In this document: piece after piece, positions 56,183-64,000 of the stretch | How the letters are laid out: the number at the start of each line of letters is the position of its first letter | Numbering within the stretch: position 1 is the stretch's first letter | The notes under the pieces: generated by a model | Databases searched by the model: none | What the model was told of the DNA's origin: nothing | Seen by the model: the letters and a program-made list of their open reading frames with translations, nothing else | Program-made: the position numbers and the translations under genes | NCBI RefSeq assembly: GCF_014648195.1 | Contig: NZ_BMQQ01000016.1 | Span: forward strand, 71,353-135,352 | Direction of reading: 5' to 3' | Origin: Streptomyces purpureus | GTDB lineage: Bacteria; Actinomycetota; Actinomycetes; Streptomycetales; Streptomycetaceae | Length of the DNA stretch: 64,000 bases

Positions 56183-59100
56183 ATGCAGACCCCGTCGGAC
56201 CAGCCGGAGCACGCCTACCCCGACCACTGGGAAGCCGATGTGGTGCTGCGCGACGGCGGCACCGCGCGGATCCGGCCGATCACCGCCGACGACGCGGAAC
56301 GGCTGGTCAGCTTCTACGAGCAGGTCTCCGACGAGTCGAAGTACTACCGCTTCTTCGCGCCCTACCCCCGGCTCTCCGCCAAGGACGTGCACCGCTTCAC
56401 CCACCATGACTTCGTGGACCGGGTGGGCCTCGCCGCAACGGTCGGCGGCGAGTTCATCGCGACCGTCCGCTACGACCGGATCGACGAGCGCGGCATGCCC
56501 GCCGGCGCCCCCGCCGACGAGGCCGAGGTCGCCTTCCTCGTCCAGGACGCGCACCAGGGCAGGGGAGTGGCCTCGGCCCTCCTCGAACACATCGCGGCGG
56601 TGGCGCGCGAGCGGGACATCCGGCGGTTCGCGGCCGAGGTGCTGCCCGCCAACCAGAAGATGATCAAGGTGTTCACGGACGCCGGCTACACCCAGAAACG
56701 CAGCTTCGAGGACGGCGCCGTACGCCTCCACCTCGACCTGGAGCCCACCGACCGCTCGCTCGCCGTGCAGCGCGCCCGCGAACAGCGCGCCGAGGCCCGC
56801 TCCGTCCAGCGGCTCCTCAACCCGGGCTCGGTCGCGGTCATCGGCGCCGGCCGCGCGCCCGGCGGGGTCGGCCGCACGGTCCTGCGCAACCTCCTCGCCG
56901 CCGGGTACACCGGCCGGACATACGCGGTGAACGCGGCGCTGCCCGCCGGCGGCACCGAACTCGACGGCGTCCCCGCCTTCCGCTCGGTCGCCGACATCGG
57001 TGACCCGGTCGACCTGGCCGTCGTCGCCGTACCAGCCGAACGGGTCCCGCAGGCCGTCGCCGACTGCGGGGAACACGGCGTCCGGGGCCTGGTCGTCCTC
57101 TCCGCCGGCTACGCCGAAAGCGGCGCCGAAGGCCGCGAACGGCAGCGCGAACTCGTCCGGCAGGCCCGCTCGTACGGCATGCGGATCATCGGCCCCAACG
57201 CCTTCGGGATCATCAACACCGCGCCCGGTGTCCGCCTCAACGCGTCGCTCGCGCCCGAGAGTCCGGCCCCGGGCCGGATCGGGCTCTTCACCCAGTCGGG
57301 CGCGATCGGCATCGCCCTGCTCGCCGGACTCCACCGGCGCGGCGCGGGACTGTCCACGTTCATCTCCTCCGGCAACCGCGCCGACGTCTCGGGCAACGAT
57401 CTGCTCCAGCACTGGTACGACGACCCGGACACCGATGTCGTCCTGCTCTACCTCGAATCCATCGGCAACCCGCGGAAGTTCACCCGGCTGGCGCGGCGGA
57501 CGGCCGCGGTGAAGCCGGTCGTCGTCGTCAAGGGCGCCCGGCACAGCGGCAGCGAACCGCCCGGGCACGCCGTACCGACCACCCGCATCCCGCACACCAC
57601 CGTCGCGGCGCTGCTGCGGCAGGCGGGCGTCATCCGCGTCGACACGGTCACCGAACTCGTCGACGCGGGCCTCCTCCTCGCGGGCCAGCCCCTGCCGGCC
57701 GGCCCGCGCGTCGCCATCCTCGGCAACTCCGAGTCCCTCGGCCTGCTGACGTACGACGCCTGCCTCACCGAGGGCCTGCGCCCGCTGCGCCCCCGCGACC
57801 TCACGACCGCGGCGACCCCCGACGACTTCCGCGCGGCGCTCGCCCAGGCGCTGGCGGACGAGGCCTGCGACGCGGTGGTCGTCACGGCGATCCCATGGGT
57901 CGGAGACAACGGCGTCACCGAGTCCGGCGACGGCGAGGTCCTCGCCACGGCGCTCCGCGCCGCCGCCGCGACGTCCCCGGCCAAGCCGGTGCTGGTGGTC
58001 CACGTGGAGATGGGCGAACTGGCGGAGGCCCTGGCGGCGGCGACCAGCACGGCACCGGGCGCGGCAGCCTCGCCCCCGATTCCCGCACCGACCGGAACCC
58101 CGGCCGCGCCCGGCTCACCGGCCACCGCTCCCGCCGACACCCAGCCGTCAGCCGGTTCCGCAGACACCGTCCGGCGCGAGCCCGGACCGCCGGGCGGCAC
58201 CCCGTCCACCGGCCATACGACCCCGGTGACGCCCGGAACACTCGCCGCCGCTCCGGCCGAAGGCTCAGCGTCGCCGGACGCGGAGGCGGTCTCGCCGCCC
58301 CTGGGTACGGTTTCGCCGTCGCCCGGCCCCGGACCGGCCTCCCCTCCACCCGGCCCGGACTCCACGCCCCCCACCCCGCCCCGGGACAGCCGGATCCCCG
58401 CCTACCCCGCCGCCGAGCGGGCCGTGCGGGCGCTTGCCGAGGCCGTGCGGTACGGGCAGTGGCGGCGGCAGGTCGCCGAGCCCGGGCGGGTGCCGGAGTA
58501 CGAGGGGATCGACGAGGCCGGGGCCGCCGGCCAGATCCAGCGGGCGCTCGGCAGCGCGCCGGACGAGCGGGGCGTCACCCTCACCGCCGAGGCCGCCCAC
58601 GAGCTGCTGCGGCGCTACGGCATCCACGTGCTGCCCACCCTCCCCGCGCCCACCCCGGACACCGCCGTCACCGCCGCGGCCCGGCTCGGCTTCCCCGTCG
58701 CGCTCAAGACGACCGCGCCGCACCTGCGGCACCGGCCCGACCTCGGCGGCGTACGGCTCGACCTCGCCACCGAGGAGCAACTGCGCACCGCATACGCCGA
58801 GCTGACCGACACCCTCGGCAAGGCCGAGGAGCTCCAGCCCGTCGTCCAGGCCATGGTCCCGCGCGGCGTCGACACCGTCGTACGCGCCGCCATCGACCCG
58901 GCCGTCGGCTCCGTCCTCTCCTTCGGGCTCGCCGGCGCCCCCTCCGAGCTGCTCGGGGACACCGCCCACCGGCTCGTCCCGGCCACCGACCGGGACGTCG
59001 CCGAACAGATCCGCTCCCTGCGGACCGCCCCGCTCCTCTTCGGCTGGCGCGGCTCCGCGCCCGTCGACACCGCCGCCCTCGAAGAGCTGCTGCTGCGCGT

Positions 59101-59257
59101 CTCCCGGCTGGTCGACGACCACCCGGAGATCGTCGCCATCGGCCTCGAACCGGTGGTCGTCGCGCCCCAGGGGCTGTCCGTGCTCGGCGCGACCGTACGG
59201 CTCGCCCCGCCCCCCGCCCGTACCGACCTCGGACCGAGGACGCTGCCCAGCTACTGA
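56183..59257 (+). CDS. GNAT acetyltransferase fused to NDP-forming acyl-CoA synthetase (Pat/AcsCD-like)
   Basis: The 1,024-residue protein has an N-terminal GNAT domain (about 20-195; ARIRPITADDAERLV, DAHQGRGVASALLEHI). A CoA-binding domain (SVAVIGAGRAPGGVGRTVLRNLLAAGYTG), a succinyl-CoA ligase-like domain (FTQSGAIGIALL) and a C-terminal ATP-grasp domain follow. A Pro/Ala-rich low-complexity linker of roughly 100 residues (around 620-735) separates ligase and ATP-grasp parts. This domain set belongs to protein lysine acetyltransferases of the PatZ/PatA group, but with GNAT at the N-terminus rather than the C-terminus. ATG 56183 follows a TACGCT -10 by 6 bases, so it is probably leaderless. 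Confidence 0.88.
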   Translation: MQTPSDQPEHAYPDHWEADVVLRDGGTARIRPITADDAERLVSFYEQVSDESKYYRFFAPYPRLSAKDVHRFTHHDFVDRVGLAATVGGEFIATVRYDRIDERGMPAGAPADEAEVAFLVQDAHQGRGVASALLEHIAAVARERDIRRFAAEVLPANQKMIKVFTDAGYTQKRSFEDGAVRLHLDLEPTDRSLAVQRAREQRAEARSVQRLLNPGSVAVIGAGRAPGGVGRTVLRNLLAAGYTGRTYAVNAALPAGGTELDGVPAFRSVADIGDPVDLAVVAVPAERVPQAVADCGEHGVRGLVVLSAGYAESGAEGRERQRELVRQARSYGMRIIGPNAFGIINTAPGVRLNASLAPESPAPGRIGLFTQSGAIGIALLAGLHRRGAGLSTFISSGNRADVSGNDLLQHWYDDPDTDVVLLYLESIGNPRKFTRLARRTAAVKPVVVVKGARHSGSEPPGHAVPTTRIPHTTVAALLRQAGVIRVDTVTELVDAGLLLAGQPLPAGPRVAILGNSESLGLLTYDACLTEGLRPLRPRDLTTAATPDDFRAALAQALADEACDAVVVTAIPWVGDNGVTESGDGEVLATALRAAAATSPAKPVLVVHVEMGELAEALAAATSTAPGAAASPPIPAPTGTPAAPGSPATAPADTQPSAGSADTVRREPGPPGGTPSTGHTTPVTPGTLAAAPAEGSASPDAEAVSPPLGTVSPSPGPGPASPPPGPDSTPPTPPRDSRIPAYPAAERAVRALAEAVRYGQWRRQVAEPGRVPEYEGIDEAGAAGQIQRALGSAPDERGVTLTAEAAHELLRRYGIHVLPTLPAPTPDTAVTAAARLGFPVALKTTAPHLRHRPDLGGVRLDLATEEQLRTAYAELTDTLGKAEELQPVVQAMVPRGVDTVVRAAIDPAVGSVLSFGLAGAPSELLGDTAHRLVPATDRDVAEQIRSLRTAPLLFGWRGSAPVDTAALEELLLRVSRLVDDHPEIVAIGLEPVVVAPQGLSVLGATVRLAPPPARTDLGPRTLPSY

Positions 59258-59303
59258 CGCAGCGAGGGCAGCCGAGGCCCCGCAGCCCCGTAGGATGGAG
59301 TCC

Positions 59304-59897
59304 ATGGCGAAGACCGGTACGACGACCCAGGGGCTGCGCGCGGCGATCGAGCGCAGCGGCTATTACCCGGCCCTCGTGGCCGAGGCGGTGGAGGCCGCCG
59401 TCGGCGGCGAGCCGATCGCCTCGTACCTGGTGCACCAGGAGACCACCTTCGACGCCAACGAGGTCCGCCGCCACGTCACGGTCCTCGTCCTGACGGCCAA
59501 CCGCTTCGTCGTCAGCCACACCGACGAGCAGAACGCGGACACCTCCTCCCCGACGCCGTACGCCACGACCTCCACCGAGTCGGTCAAGCTCGACCGGATC
59601 TCCTCCGTCGTGGTCAGCCGGGTCGTCGCCAACCCGGAGTCGTACACCCCCGGCACCCTTCCCCGCGAGGTCGTCCTCACCATCGGCTGGGGCGCCGTCT
59701 CCCGTATCGACCTGGAGCCCGCCGCCTGCGGCGACCCGAACTGCGACGCCGACCACGGCTACACCGGCAACTCCACCGCCGACGACCTCAGCCTGCGGGT
59801 CAGCGAGGCCGGTGACGGCCCCGACACCGTGCGCCAGACGCTCGCCTTCGCGCAGGCGCTCTCCGAGGCCACCGCGGCGACGGCAGCCGGCCGCTGA
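59304..59897 (+). CDS. DUF5998 family protein
   Basis: The 197-residue conserved actinobacterial protein contains RAAIERSGYYPALVAEAVEAAVGGEPIASYLVHQETTF near the N-terminus and two Cys in AACGDPNCDADHGY, perhaps metal-binding. ATG 59304 is chosen because TAGGAT (59291-59296) lies 7 bases upstream with no ribosome site (leaderless), which excludes the earlier ATG 59295. The function is unknown. The stop overlaps the start of the phosphodiesterase gene by one base, so they are coupled. Confidence 0.85.
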   Translation: MAKTGTTTQGLRAAIERSGYYPALVAEAVEAAVGGEPIASYLVHQETTFDANEVRRHVTVLVLTANRFVVSHTDEQNADTSSPTPYATTSTESVKLDRISSVVVSRVVANPESYTPGTLPREVVLTIGWGAVSRIDLEPAACGDPNCDADHGYTGNSTADDLSLRVSEAGDGPDTVRQTLAFAQALSEATAATAAGR

Positions 59898-61087
59898 TGG
59901 CGCAGCCCGCTGCCTGGCAGGACCCCGAGCCCCTCGACATCCGCACGGCACCCGTCCCGGAGTACGCCGGCGGATCCCTCGCCGGTCTGCTGCCGACGCT
60001 CGTCGCCGGCCAGGGCGTCACTCTCGGCGGCTCACGGATCGCCGAGCTGACCGCCGCCGACCGCAACTGCGTCTTCCTGATCGACGGTCTCGGCTGGGAC
60101 CAGATCAAGGCGCACCCCGACGAGGCGCCGTACCTCACCTCCCTCCTCGGGAGCTCGCGCGGCGGCACCGGCCGGCCCATCACCGCCGGCTTCCCGGCCA
60201 CCACCGCGACCTCGCTGGCCTCCGTCGGCACCGGCCGCCATCCCGGCGCCCACGGCCTGCCCGGCTACACCGTGCGCAACCCCGACACCGGGGAGCTCAT
60301 GAACCAGCTCCGCTGGCGGCCCTGGACGTCCCCGAAGGTCTGGCAGCCGTACCCGACCGTCTTCCAGCTGGCCCACGACGCGGGTGTGCACACCGCGCAG
60401 GTCTCCTCCCCGGCCTTCCGGGACACCCCGCTCACCAAGATCGCGCTGAGTGGCGGAACGTTTCACGGCAGGCTCGCGGGCGAGGAGCGGATGGACGCCT
60501 CCGCCGAGCAGCTCGCCGCCGCCGACCGCTCGCTGGTCTACACGTACTACAGCGAACTCGACGGCGCGGGACACCGCTTCGGCGTCGACTCGGACGCCTG
60601 GCGCGGCCAGCTGATGCACGTCGACCGGCTCGTCCAGCGGCTCGCCGAACAGCTCCCGCCGCGCTCCGCGCTCTACGTCACCGCCGACCACGGCATGGTC
60701 GACATCCCCTTCGACGAGCAGTCCCGTATCGACTTCGACGAGGACTGGGAGCTGCGCGCGGGGGTCGCCCTGCTGGGCGGCGAGGGCCGGGCCCGGCACG
60801 TCTACGCCGTCCCCGGGGCCGAGGCCGACGTCCTGACCTGCTGGCGTGAGGTGCTCGGCGAGCAGTTCTGGGTGGCGAGCCGCGAGGAGGCCATCTCCCT
60901 CGGCTGGTTCGGCGCGGAGGTCGACGAGCGCGTCCACGGCCGGATCGGCGACGTGGTCGCCGCGGCCTGCGACGACGTGGTCATCATCGCCTCCGTCAAC
61001 GAGCCGAACGAGTCGCAGATGGTCGGCAACCACGGCTCCATGACGCCCGCCGAGCAGCTCGTCCCGCTGCTCGAAGTACGCTCCTGA
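59897..61087 (+). CDS. Alkaline phosphatase-superfamily nucleotide pyrophosphatase/phosphodiesterase
   Basis: The 396-residue protein matches the NPP type. The nucleophile region FPATTATSLASVGTGRHPGAHG carries Thr in place of Ser, with FLIDGLGWDQ near the N-terminus, YYSELDGAGHRFG, TADHGMV and NHGSM as metal-ligand motifs. No signal peptide is seen, so it is likely cytoplasmic. It overlaps the DUF5998 gene by one base (TGATG) and is followed 61 bases later by thymidine kinase. The substrate is a nucleotide or phosphodiester, unspecified. Confidence 0.88.
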   Translation: MAQPAAWQDPEPLDIRTAPVPEYAGGSLAGLLPTLVAGQGVTLGGSRIAELTAADRNCVFLIDGLGWDQIKAHPDEAPYLTSLLGSSRGGTGRPITAGFPATTATSLASVGTGRHPGAHGLPGYTVRNPDTGELMNQLRWRPWTSPKVWQPYPTVFQLAHDAGVHTAQVSSPAFRDTPLTKIALSGGTFHGRLAGEERMDASAEQLAAADRSLVYTYYSELDGAGHRFGVDSDAWRGQLMHVDRLVQRLAEQLPPRSALYVTADHGMVDIPFDEQSRIDFDEDWELRAGVALLGGEGRARHVYAVPGAEADVLTCWREVLGEQFWVASREEAISLGWFGAEVDERVHGRIGDVVAAACDDVVIIASVNEPNESQMVGNHGSMTPAEQLVPLLEVRS

Positions 61088-61148
61088 CACCGCGAACGCT
61101 CCACTCGCACACTCCACCCGACCAGACCCGAAAGGCCGTCACCTTCCC

Positions 61149-61799
61149 ATGCCCGAGCTGGTGTTCTTCTCCGGAACGATGGACTGCGGAAAGAGCACCC
61201 TCGCTCTTCAGATCGAGCACAACCGCTCCGCGCGCGGCCTGCAGGGCATGATCTTCACCCGTGACGACCGCGCCGGCGAGGGCAAGCTCTCCTCCCGCCT
61301 CGGCCTGGTCACCGACGCCGTCGAGGCGGCCGAGGGGATGGATCTCTACGGCTACCTGGTCGACCGCATGTCGAAGGGCGGCAAGGTCGACTACGTGATC
61401 GTGGACGAGGCGCAGTTCCTCGCCCCGCGTCAGGTGGACCAGCTGGCGCGGGTCGTGGACGACCTGGGGCTCGACGTCTTCGCCTTCGGCATCACCACCG
61501 ACTTCCGCACCAAGCTCTTCCCGGGCTCGCAGCGGCTGATCGAGCTGGCGGACCGGATCGAGACGCTCCAGGTGGAGGCCATGTGCTGGTGCGGGGCGCG
61601 CGCCACGCACAACGCCCGTACGGTCGGCGGCGAGATGGTCGTCGAGGGCGAGCAGGTCGTCGTCGGCGACGTCAACCGGCCCGCGGAGGAGGTCGGCTAC
61701 GAGGTGCTGTGCCGGCGCCACCACCGCCGCCGCATGACCAGCGCCGCCGCCCACGCGGGCGCGCTCTCCCCGGACGTCCTGCCGGTCACCCCGGCCTGA
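61149..61799 (+). CDS. tdk: Thymidine kinase (type II)
   Basis: Salvage enzyme phosphorylating thymidine to dTMP. The 216-residue protein has the P-loop GTMDCGKST (9-17), DEAQFL in the middle, and a Zn-binding set (CWCGA and CRRHH near the C-terminus). It follows the phosphodiesterase gene by 61 bases on the same strand. The placement near nrdJ-type functions is incidental, but the window holds several dNTP enzymes. Confidence 0.93.
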   Translation: MPELVFFSGTMDCGKSTLALQIEHNRSARGLQGMIFTRDDRAGEGKLSSRLGLVTDAVEAAEGMDLYGYLVDRMSKGGKVDYVIVDEAQFLAPRQVDQLARVVDDLGLDVFAFGITTDFRTKLFPGSQRLIELADRIETLQVEAMCWCGARATHNARTVGGEMVVEGEQVVVGDVNRPAEEVGYEVLCRRHHRRRMTSAAAHAGALSPDVLPVTPA

Positions 61800-61831
61800 C
61801 CGGCCGCGGACGGCGGGGGTCTTCGGAGCCC

Positions 61832-62602
61832 TCAGGGAAGCGACCGTACGATCGTGAACACCGCGCCCTCCGGGTCCGCCACCGTGGCGACGCGGCCGCC
61901 GGTGCCCTCCCGGGGCGGCTTCAGCACCTGACCGCCCAGCTCCTCGACGAGCGTGACGGTCGCGTCCGGGTCGGTCACCTCGAAGTACGTCATCCAGTGG
62001 GCGCCCCGGTCGTGCGGCACGGCCTGGCCCACGCCGTGCAGGGCGGCCACCGGGCGGCCCTTGACGTGCAGGGTCACATAGTCGAAGTCGGCCGAGACGA
62101 CCGCCTCGGCCTCGTGCCCGAAGACGGTCTCGTAGAAGGTGGAGACCATCGAGGTGTCGTGCGTCAGCAGCTCGTTCCAGACCGGCGTGCCGGGCAGGCC
62201 CGCCACCGCCGTGCCGGTGTGCTCGGCCGCCTGCCACACCCCGAACACCGCACCCGTCGGGTCGGAGCAGATCGCCATCCGGCCGGCCTCCCCCGCGTCC
62301 AGCGGGCCGACCGCGACCGTGCCGCCGCAGGCCCGGATCGCCTCCGTCGTCTTGTCGGCGTCGTCCGAGGCCAGATACGGCGTCCAGGCCACCGGCAGAT
62401 GCCGGTCCGGTGGCAGCTGACCGATCCCGGCGACCTCCCGGCCGTCGAGGAGCGCGCGGACGTACGGGCCCAGCTGCTGCGGCCCGGGGCGGAACTCCCA
62501 CCCGAAGAGCTGCGCGTAGAAGTTCTGGGTCGCCTCTAGTCCGTGCACCATCAGGCTCACCCAGCAGGGGGTGCCGGGCGCGCGCCGAGTCGCCTCGGTC
62601 AT
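61832..62602 (-). CDS. VOC-superfamily (glyoxalase/bleomycin-resistance fold) protein, two-domain
   Basis: The 256-residue protein contains two VOC repeats: CWVSLMVHGLEATQNFYAQLFGWEF ... ICSDPTGAVFGVW, and PVWNELLTHDTSMVSTFYETVFGHEA ... TVADPEGAVFTIV. Each repeat has the H/E-type positions for a metal or substrate site, only partly obvious. GAGGAG lies before ATG 62602. It is divergent from the rhodanese gene. The substrate is unknown; possible roles are dioxygenase, isomerase or antibiotic binding. Confidence 0.87.
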   Translation of the reverse strand: MTEATRRAPGTPCWVSLMVHGLEATQNFYAQLFGWEFRPGPQQLGPYVRALLDGREVAGIGQLPPDRHLPVAWTPYLASDDADKTTEAIRACGGTVAVGPLDAGEAGRMAICSDPTGAVFGVWQAAEHTGTAVAGLPGTPVWNELLTHDTSMVSTFYETVFGHEAEAVVSADFDYVTLHVKGRPVAALHGVGQAVPHDRGAHWMTYFEVTDPDATVTLVEELGGQVLKPPREGTGGRVATVADPEGAVFTIVRSLP

Positions 62603-62858
62603 TCGTCACTCTCCTCGGACCATCGTGGTGGCCGTGCGGGGGGACCGGACCGCGCCGTCGTTCGGCACGGCGCGCGTCCCGAGCAGATGCTTCCACCACC
62701 CGGTGCCAACCGCTCCCCGGCCGCGCCGCTTTTGGCGCGATCCAGCGGAGTTGCTGCCCGTAATGACAAGATCCATCCGATTTTGCGTCGGTGACGGTGT
62801 CGGTGATGGTGTTGACGCCTCGGCCGGCGCGGTCCCTCACTGCGCGAGGATGGCACCC
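62603..62858. promoter_or_regulatory. Divergent region between VOC and rhodanese genes
   Basis: 256 bases with no gene. It includes four tandem GGTGNN hexamers (62790-62813; ggtgac, ggtgtc, ggtgat, ggtgtt) shortly before the rhodanese start, of unknown meaning. Confidence 0.4.
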
Positions 62859-63707
62859 ATGAACCCCATCATCACCGCAGACGAACTCCTCAGCGAGTCG
62901 GCCGGGGCGCGGCCGCCGGTCCTGCTCGACATCCGCTGGCAGCTCAGCACGGCGAAGGCGGCCGGCGCCGCGCCGTTCGACGGGCGTGCGGCGTACGAGG
63001 CCGGACACATCCCCGGCGCGGTCTTCGTCGACCTGGACGCCGAACTCGCCGGGGCCCCCGGCACCGGTGGCCGCCATCCGCTGCCGGACGTGGACGCCTT
63101 TGGCGCGGTGATGCGCCGGGCCGGGGTACGCGCGGACGTGCCGGTCGTCGTCTACGACGGCGGCCAGGGGTGGGCGGCGGCGCGGGCCTGGTGGCTGCTG
63201 CGCTGGACCGGCCACCAGGACGTACGCGTCCTGGACGGCGGCCTCGCGGCCTGGTCCGGCCCGCTGTCGACGGACATCCCTCGCCCCGTGGAGGGCGACT
63301 TCAAGCCCGTCCCGGGCGCCGGACTGCTCGACGCCGAGGCGGCGGCGGCGCTGGCCCGTTCGGGTCTGCTGCTCGACGCCCGCGCGGGGGAGCGCTACCG
63401 CGGCGATGTCGAGCCTCTCGACCGCGTCGGCGGCCACATCCCCGGAGCGGTCTCGGCCCCGACGACGGAGAACGTGTCCCCCGACGGCCGCTTCCTGTCT
63501 CCACAGGACCTGACCGCCCGCTTCCGCGCCCTGGGCGCCACCCCGGACACCGAGGTCGGCGTCTACTGCGGCTCAGGCGTCTCCGGCGCGCATGAGGTCC
63601 TGGCCCTGGCGGTGGCAGGCATCCCGGCGGCGCTGTACGCGGGCTCCTGGTCGGAATGGACCCAGGACGAATCCCGCCCGGTGGCGACGGGCCCGGACCC
63701 GCAGTAG
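62859..63707 (+). CDS. Rhodanese-family sulfurtransferase (two-domain)
   Basis: The 282-residue protein has two rhodanese domains: an inactive first (LLDIRWQL, YEAGHIPGAVFVDLD) and a second with the active-site loop CGSGVSG (C237), which matches mercaptopyruvate-type sulfurtransferases (CGSGVT/S). ATG 62859 is chosen with GAGG 9 bases upstream; ATG 62850 is possible. It is expected to be cytoplasmic and to move sulfane sulfur from thiosulfate or 3-mercaptopyruvate to thiophilic acceptors. Confidence 0.92.
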   Translation: MNPIITADELLSESAGARPPVLLDIRWQLSTAKAAGAAPFDGRAAYEAGHIPGAVFVDLDAELAGAPGTGGRHPLPDVDAFGAVMRRAGVRADVPVVVYDGGQGWAAARAWWLLRWTGHQDVRVLDGGLAAWSGPLSTDIPRPVEGDFKPVPGAGLLDAEAAAALARSGLLLDARAGERYRGDVEPLDRVGGHIPGAVSAPTTENVSPDGRFLSPQDLTARFRALGATPDTEVGVYCGSGVSGAHEVLALAVAGIPAALYAGSWSEWTQDESRPVATGPDPQ

Positions 63708-64000
63708 GAGGCGGCGCGGCGCCGGCCGGCGGCCTGGGACGGGCTGCCCGCCGGCGGCGGGGGTCGGCCGGCGCTGCGTGAGGCGGCCGGAGGGCGGGGG
63801 AGGCTGCGTGCTCCGGGCGCCGGAGCGGCGCCCCGTACGGGCGCGCGTGGGACGTGAGGTGGGCGGCGCCGAGGGCGCGGCGCGCGACCCTCGAGGGCCG
63901 CGGGCCCGCGGCTCGACGCGCGAGGCGCGGCGCCCGGTTTCTCGGCGCCGGAGCGTCGGAAGAGGGGTGCGTGCCCTGAAGGCGGGACGGTCTCCGAAAC
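63708..64000. other. Extreme-GC right edge without a recognisable gene
   Basis: The last 293 bases are denser in G and C than the rest and have several overlapping palindromes, such as CCGCGGGCCCGCGG at 63898-63911. All minus-strand frames are open because of composition, so a 3' gene end running in from the right cannot be excluded, but no motif supports one. Confidence 0.3.

Noticed and set aside
1..64000. CRISPR array, transposase, integrase or attachment site
   Set aside because: No regularly spaced repeats, no transposase or recombinase motifs and no tRNA-adjacent direct repeats were seen.

Overview
The window is a stretch of Streptomyces core chromosome. It is very GC rich with GC-biased third codon positions, many GTG/TTG starts, and a gene order (hflX ... 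lexA-nrdR-nrdJ ... rnhB ... recQ ... whiH-hrdB-parE ... parC ... ptsH) that, from memory, matches the SCO5796-SCO5854 part of S. coelicolor. whiH (sporulation regulator) and hrdB (principal sigma factor with a Lys/Ala-rich linker) make the genus assignment strong. No rRNA, tRNA, CRISPR array, IS element or prophage was seen.

Layout. 1-2400: the 3' end of an M1 metallopeptidase and the GTPase hflX. 2509-5084: two tandem paralogous secreted serine peptidase lipoproteins on the minus strand. 5456-11546: a four-gene NRPS-independent siderophore (NIS) operon (diaminobutyrate aminotransferase, IucA/IucC synthetase, acyltransferase, second IucA/IucC synthetase). It is the only accessory-looking metabolic island and it lacks decarboxylase, N-hydroxylase and transporter genes. 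11602-18498: DNA damage and deoxynucleotide supply (DinG/XPD-like helicase, lexA with an exact SOS box, nrdR with tandem NrdR-like boxes, B12-dependent nrdJ). 18578-23816: TerD-like protein, DUF4937-like protein, a divergent TetR/ABC-F pair around a palindrome, a histidine phosphatase and an ADP-ribosylglycohydrolase. 24320-30327: rnhB, a small protein resembling a UvrD C-terminal fragment, an uncharacterised protein, a recQ fused to a phosphoribosyltransferase-like domain, and a DUF4192 gene; recQ and DUF4192 diverge around a near-palindrome of two opposed DnaA boxes.

30443-38235: a glycogen-debranching-like protein, an NrtR-like Nudix regulator, a fused ABC transporter, whiH and hrdB. 38386-50600: a secreted trypsin, a small zinc-ribbon protein, parE, a DUF485/symporter pair convergent with a CitA/CitB-like two-component system, a CobW GTPase and parC. 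50782-63707: an M16 peptidase pair (one active, one lacking the metal site), an M23 endopeptidase behind a c-di-AMP (ydaO/yuaA) riboswitch, a GntR regulator, ptsH, a GNAT-acyl-CoA synthetase fusion, DUF5998, a phosphodiesterase, thymidine kinase, a VOC protein and a rhodanese.

Themes are chromosome maintenance (lexA, helicases, RNase HII, both topoisomerase IV subunits, both RNR genes), development (whiH, hrdB) and cell-wall or secreted proteolysis. The most interesting signals are regulatory: a RecA-independent (PafBC-type) damage promoter candidate at the DinG-like gene, the inverted DnaA box pair at recQ/DUF4192, the NrtR-like gene with a palindrome in its promoter, and the NIS operon without a visible iron box. 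Gene-family names come from motif recognition only; no database search was run.
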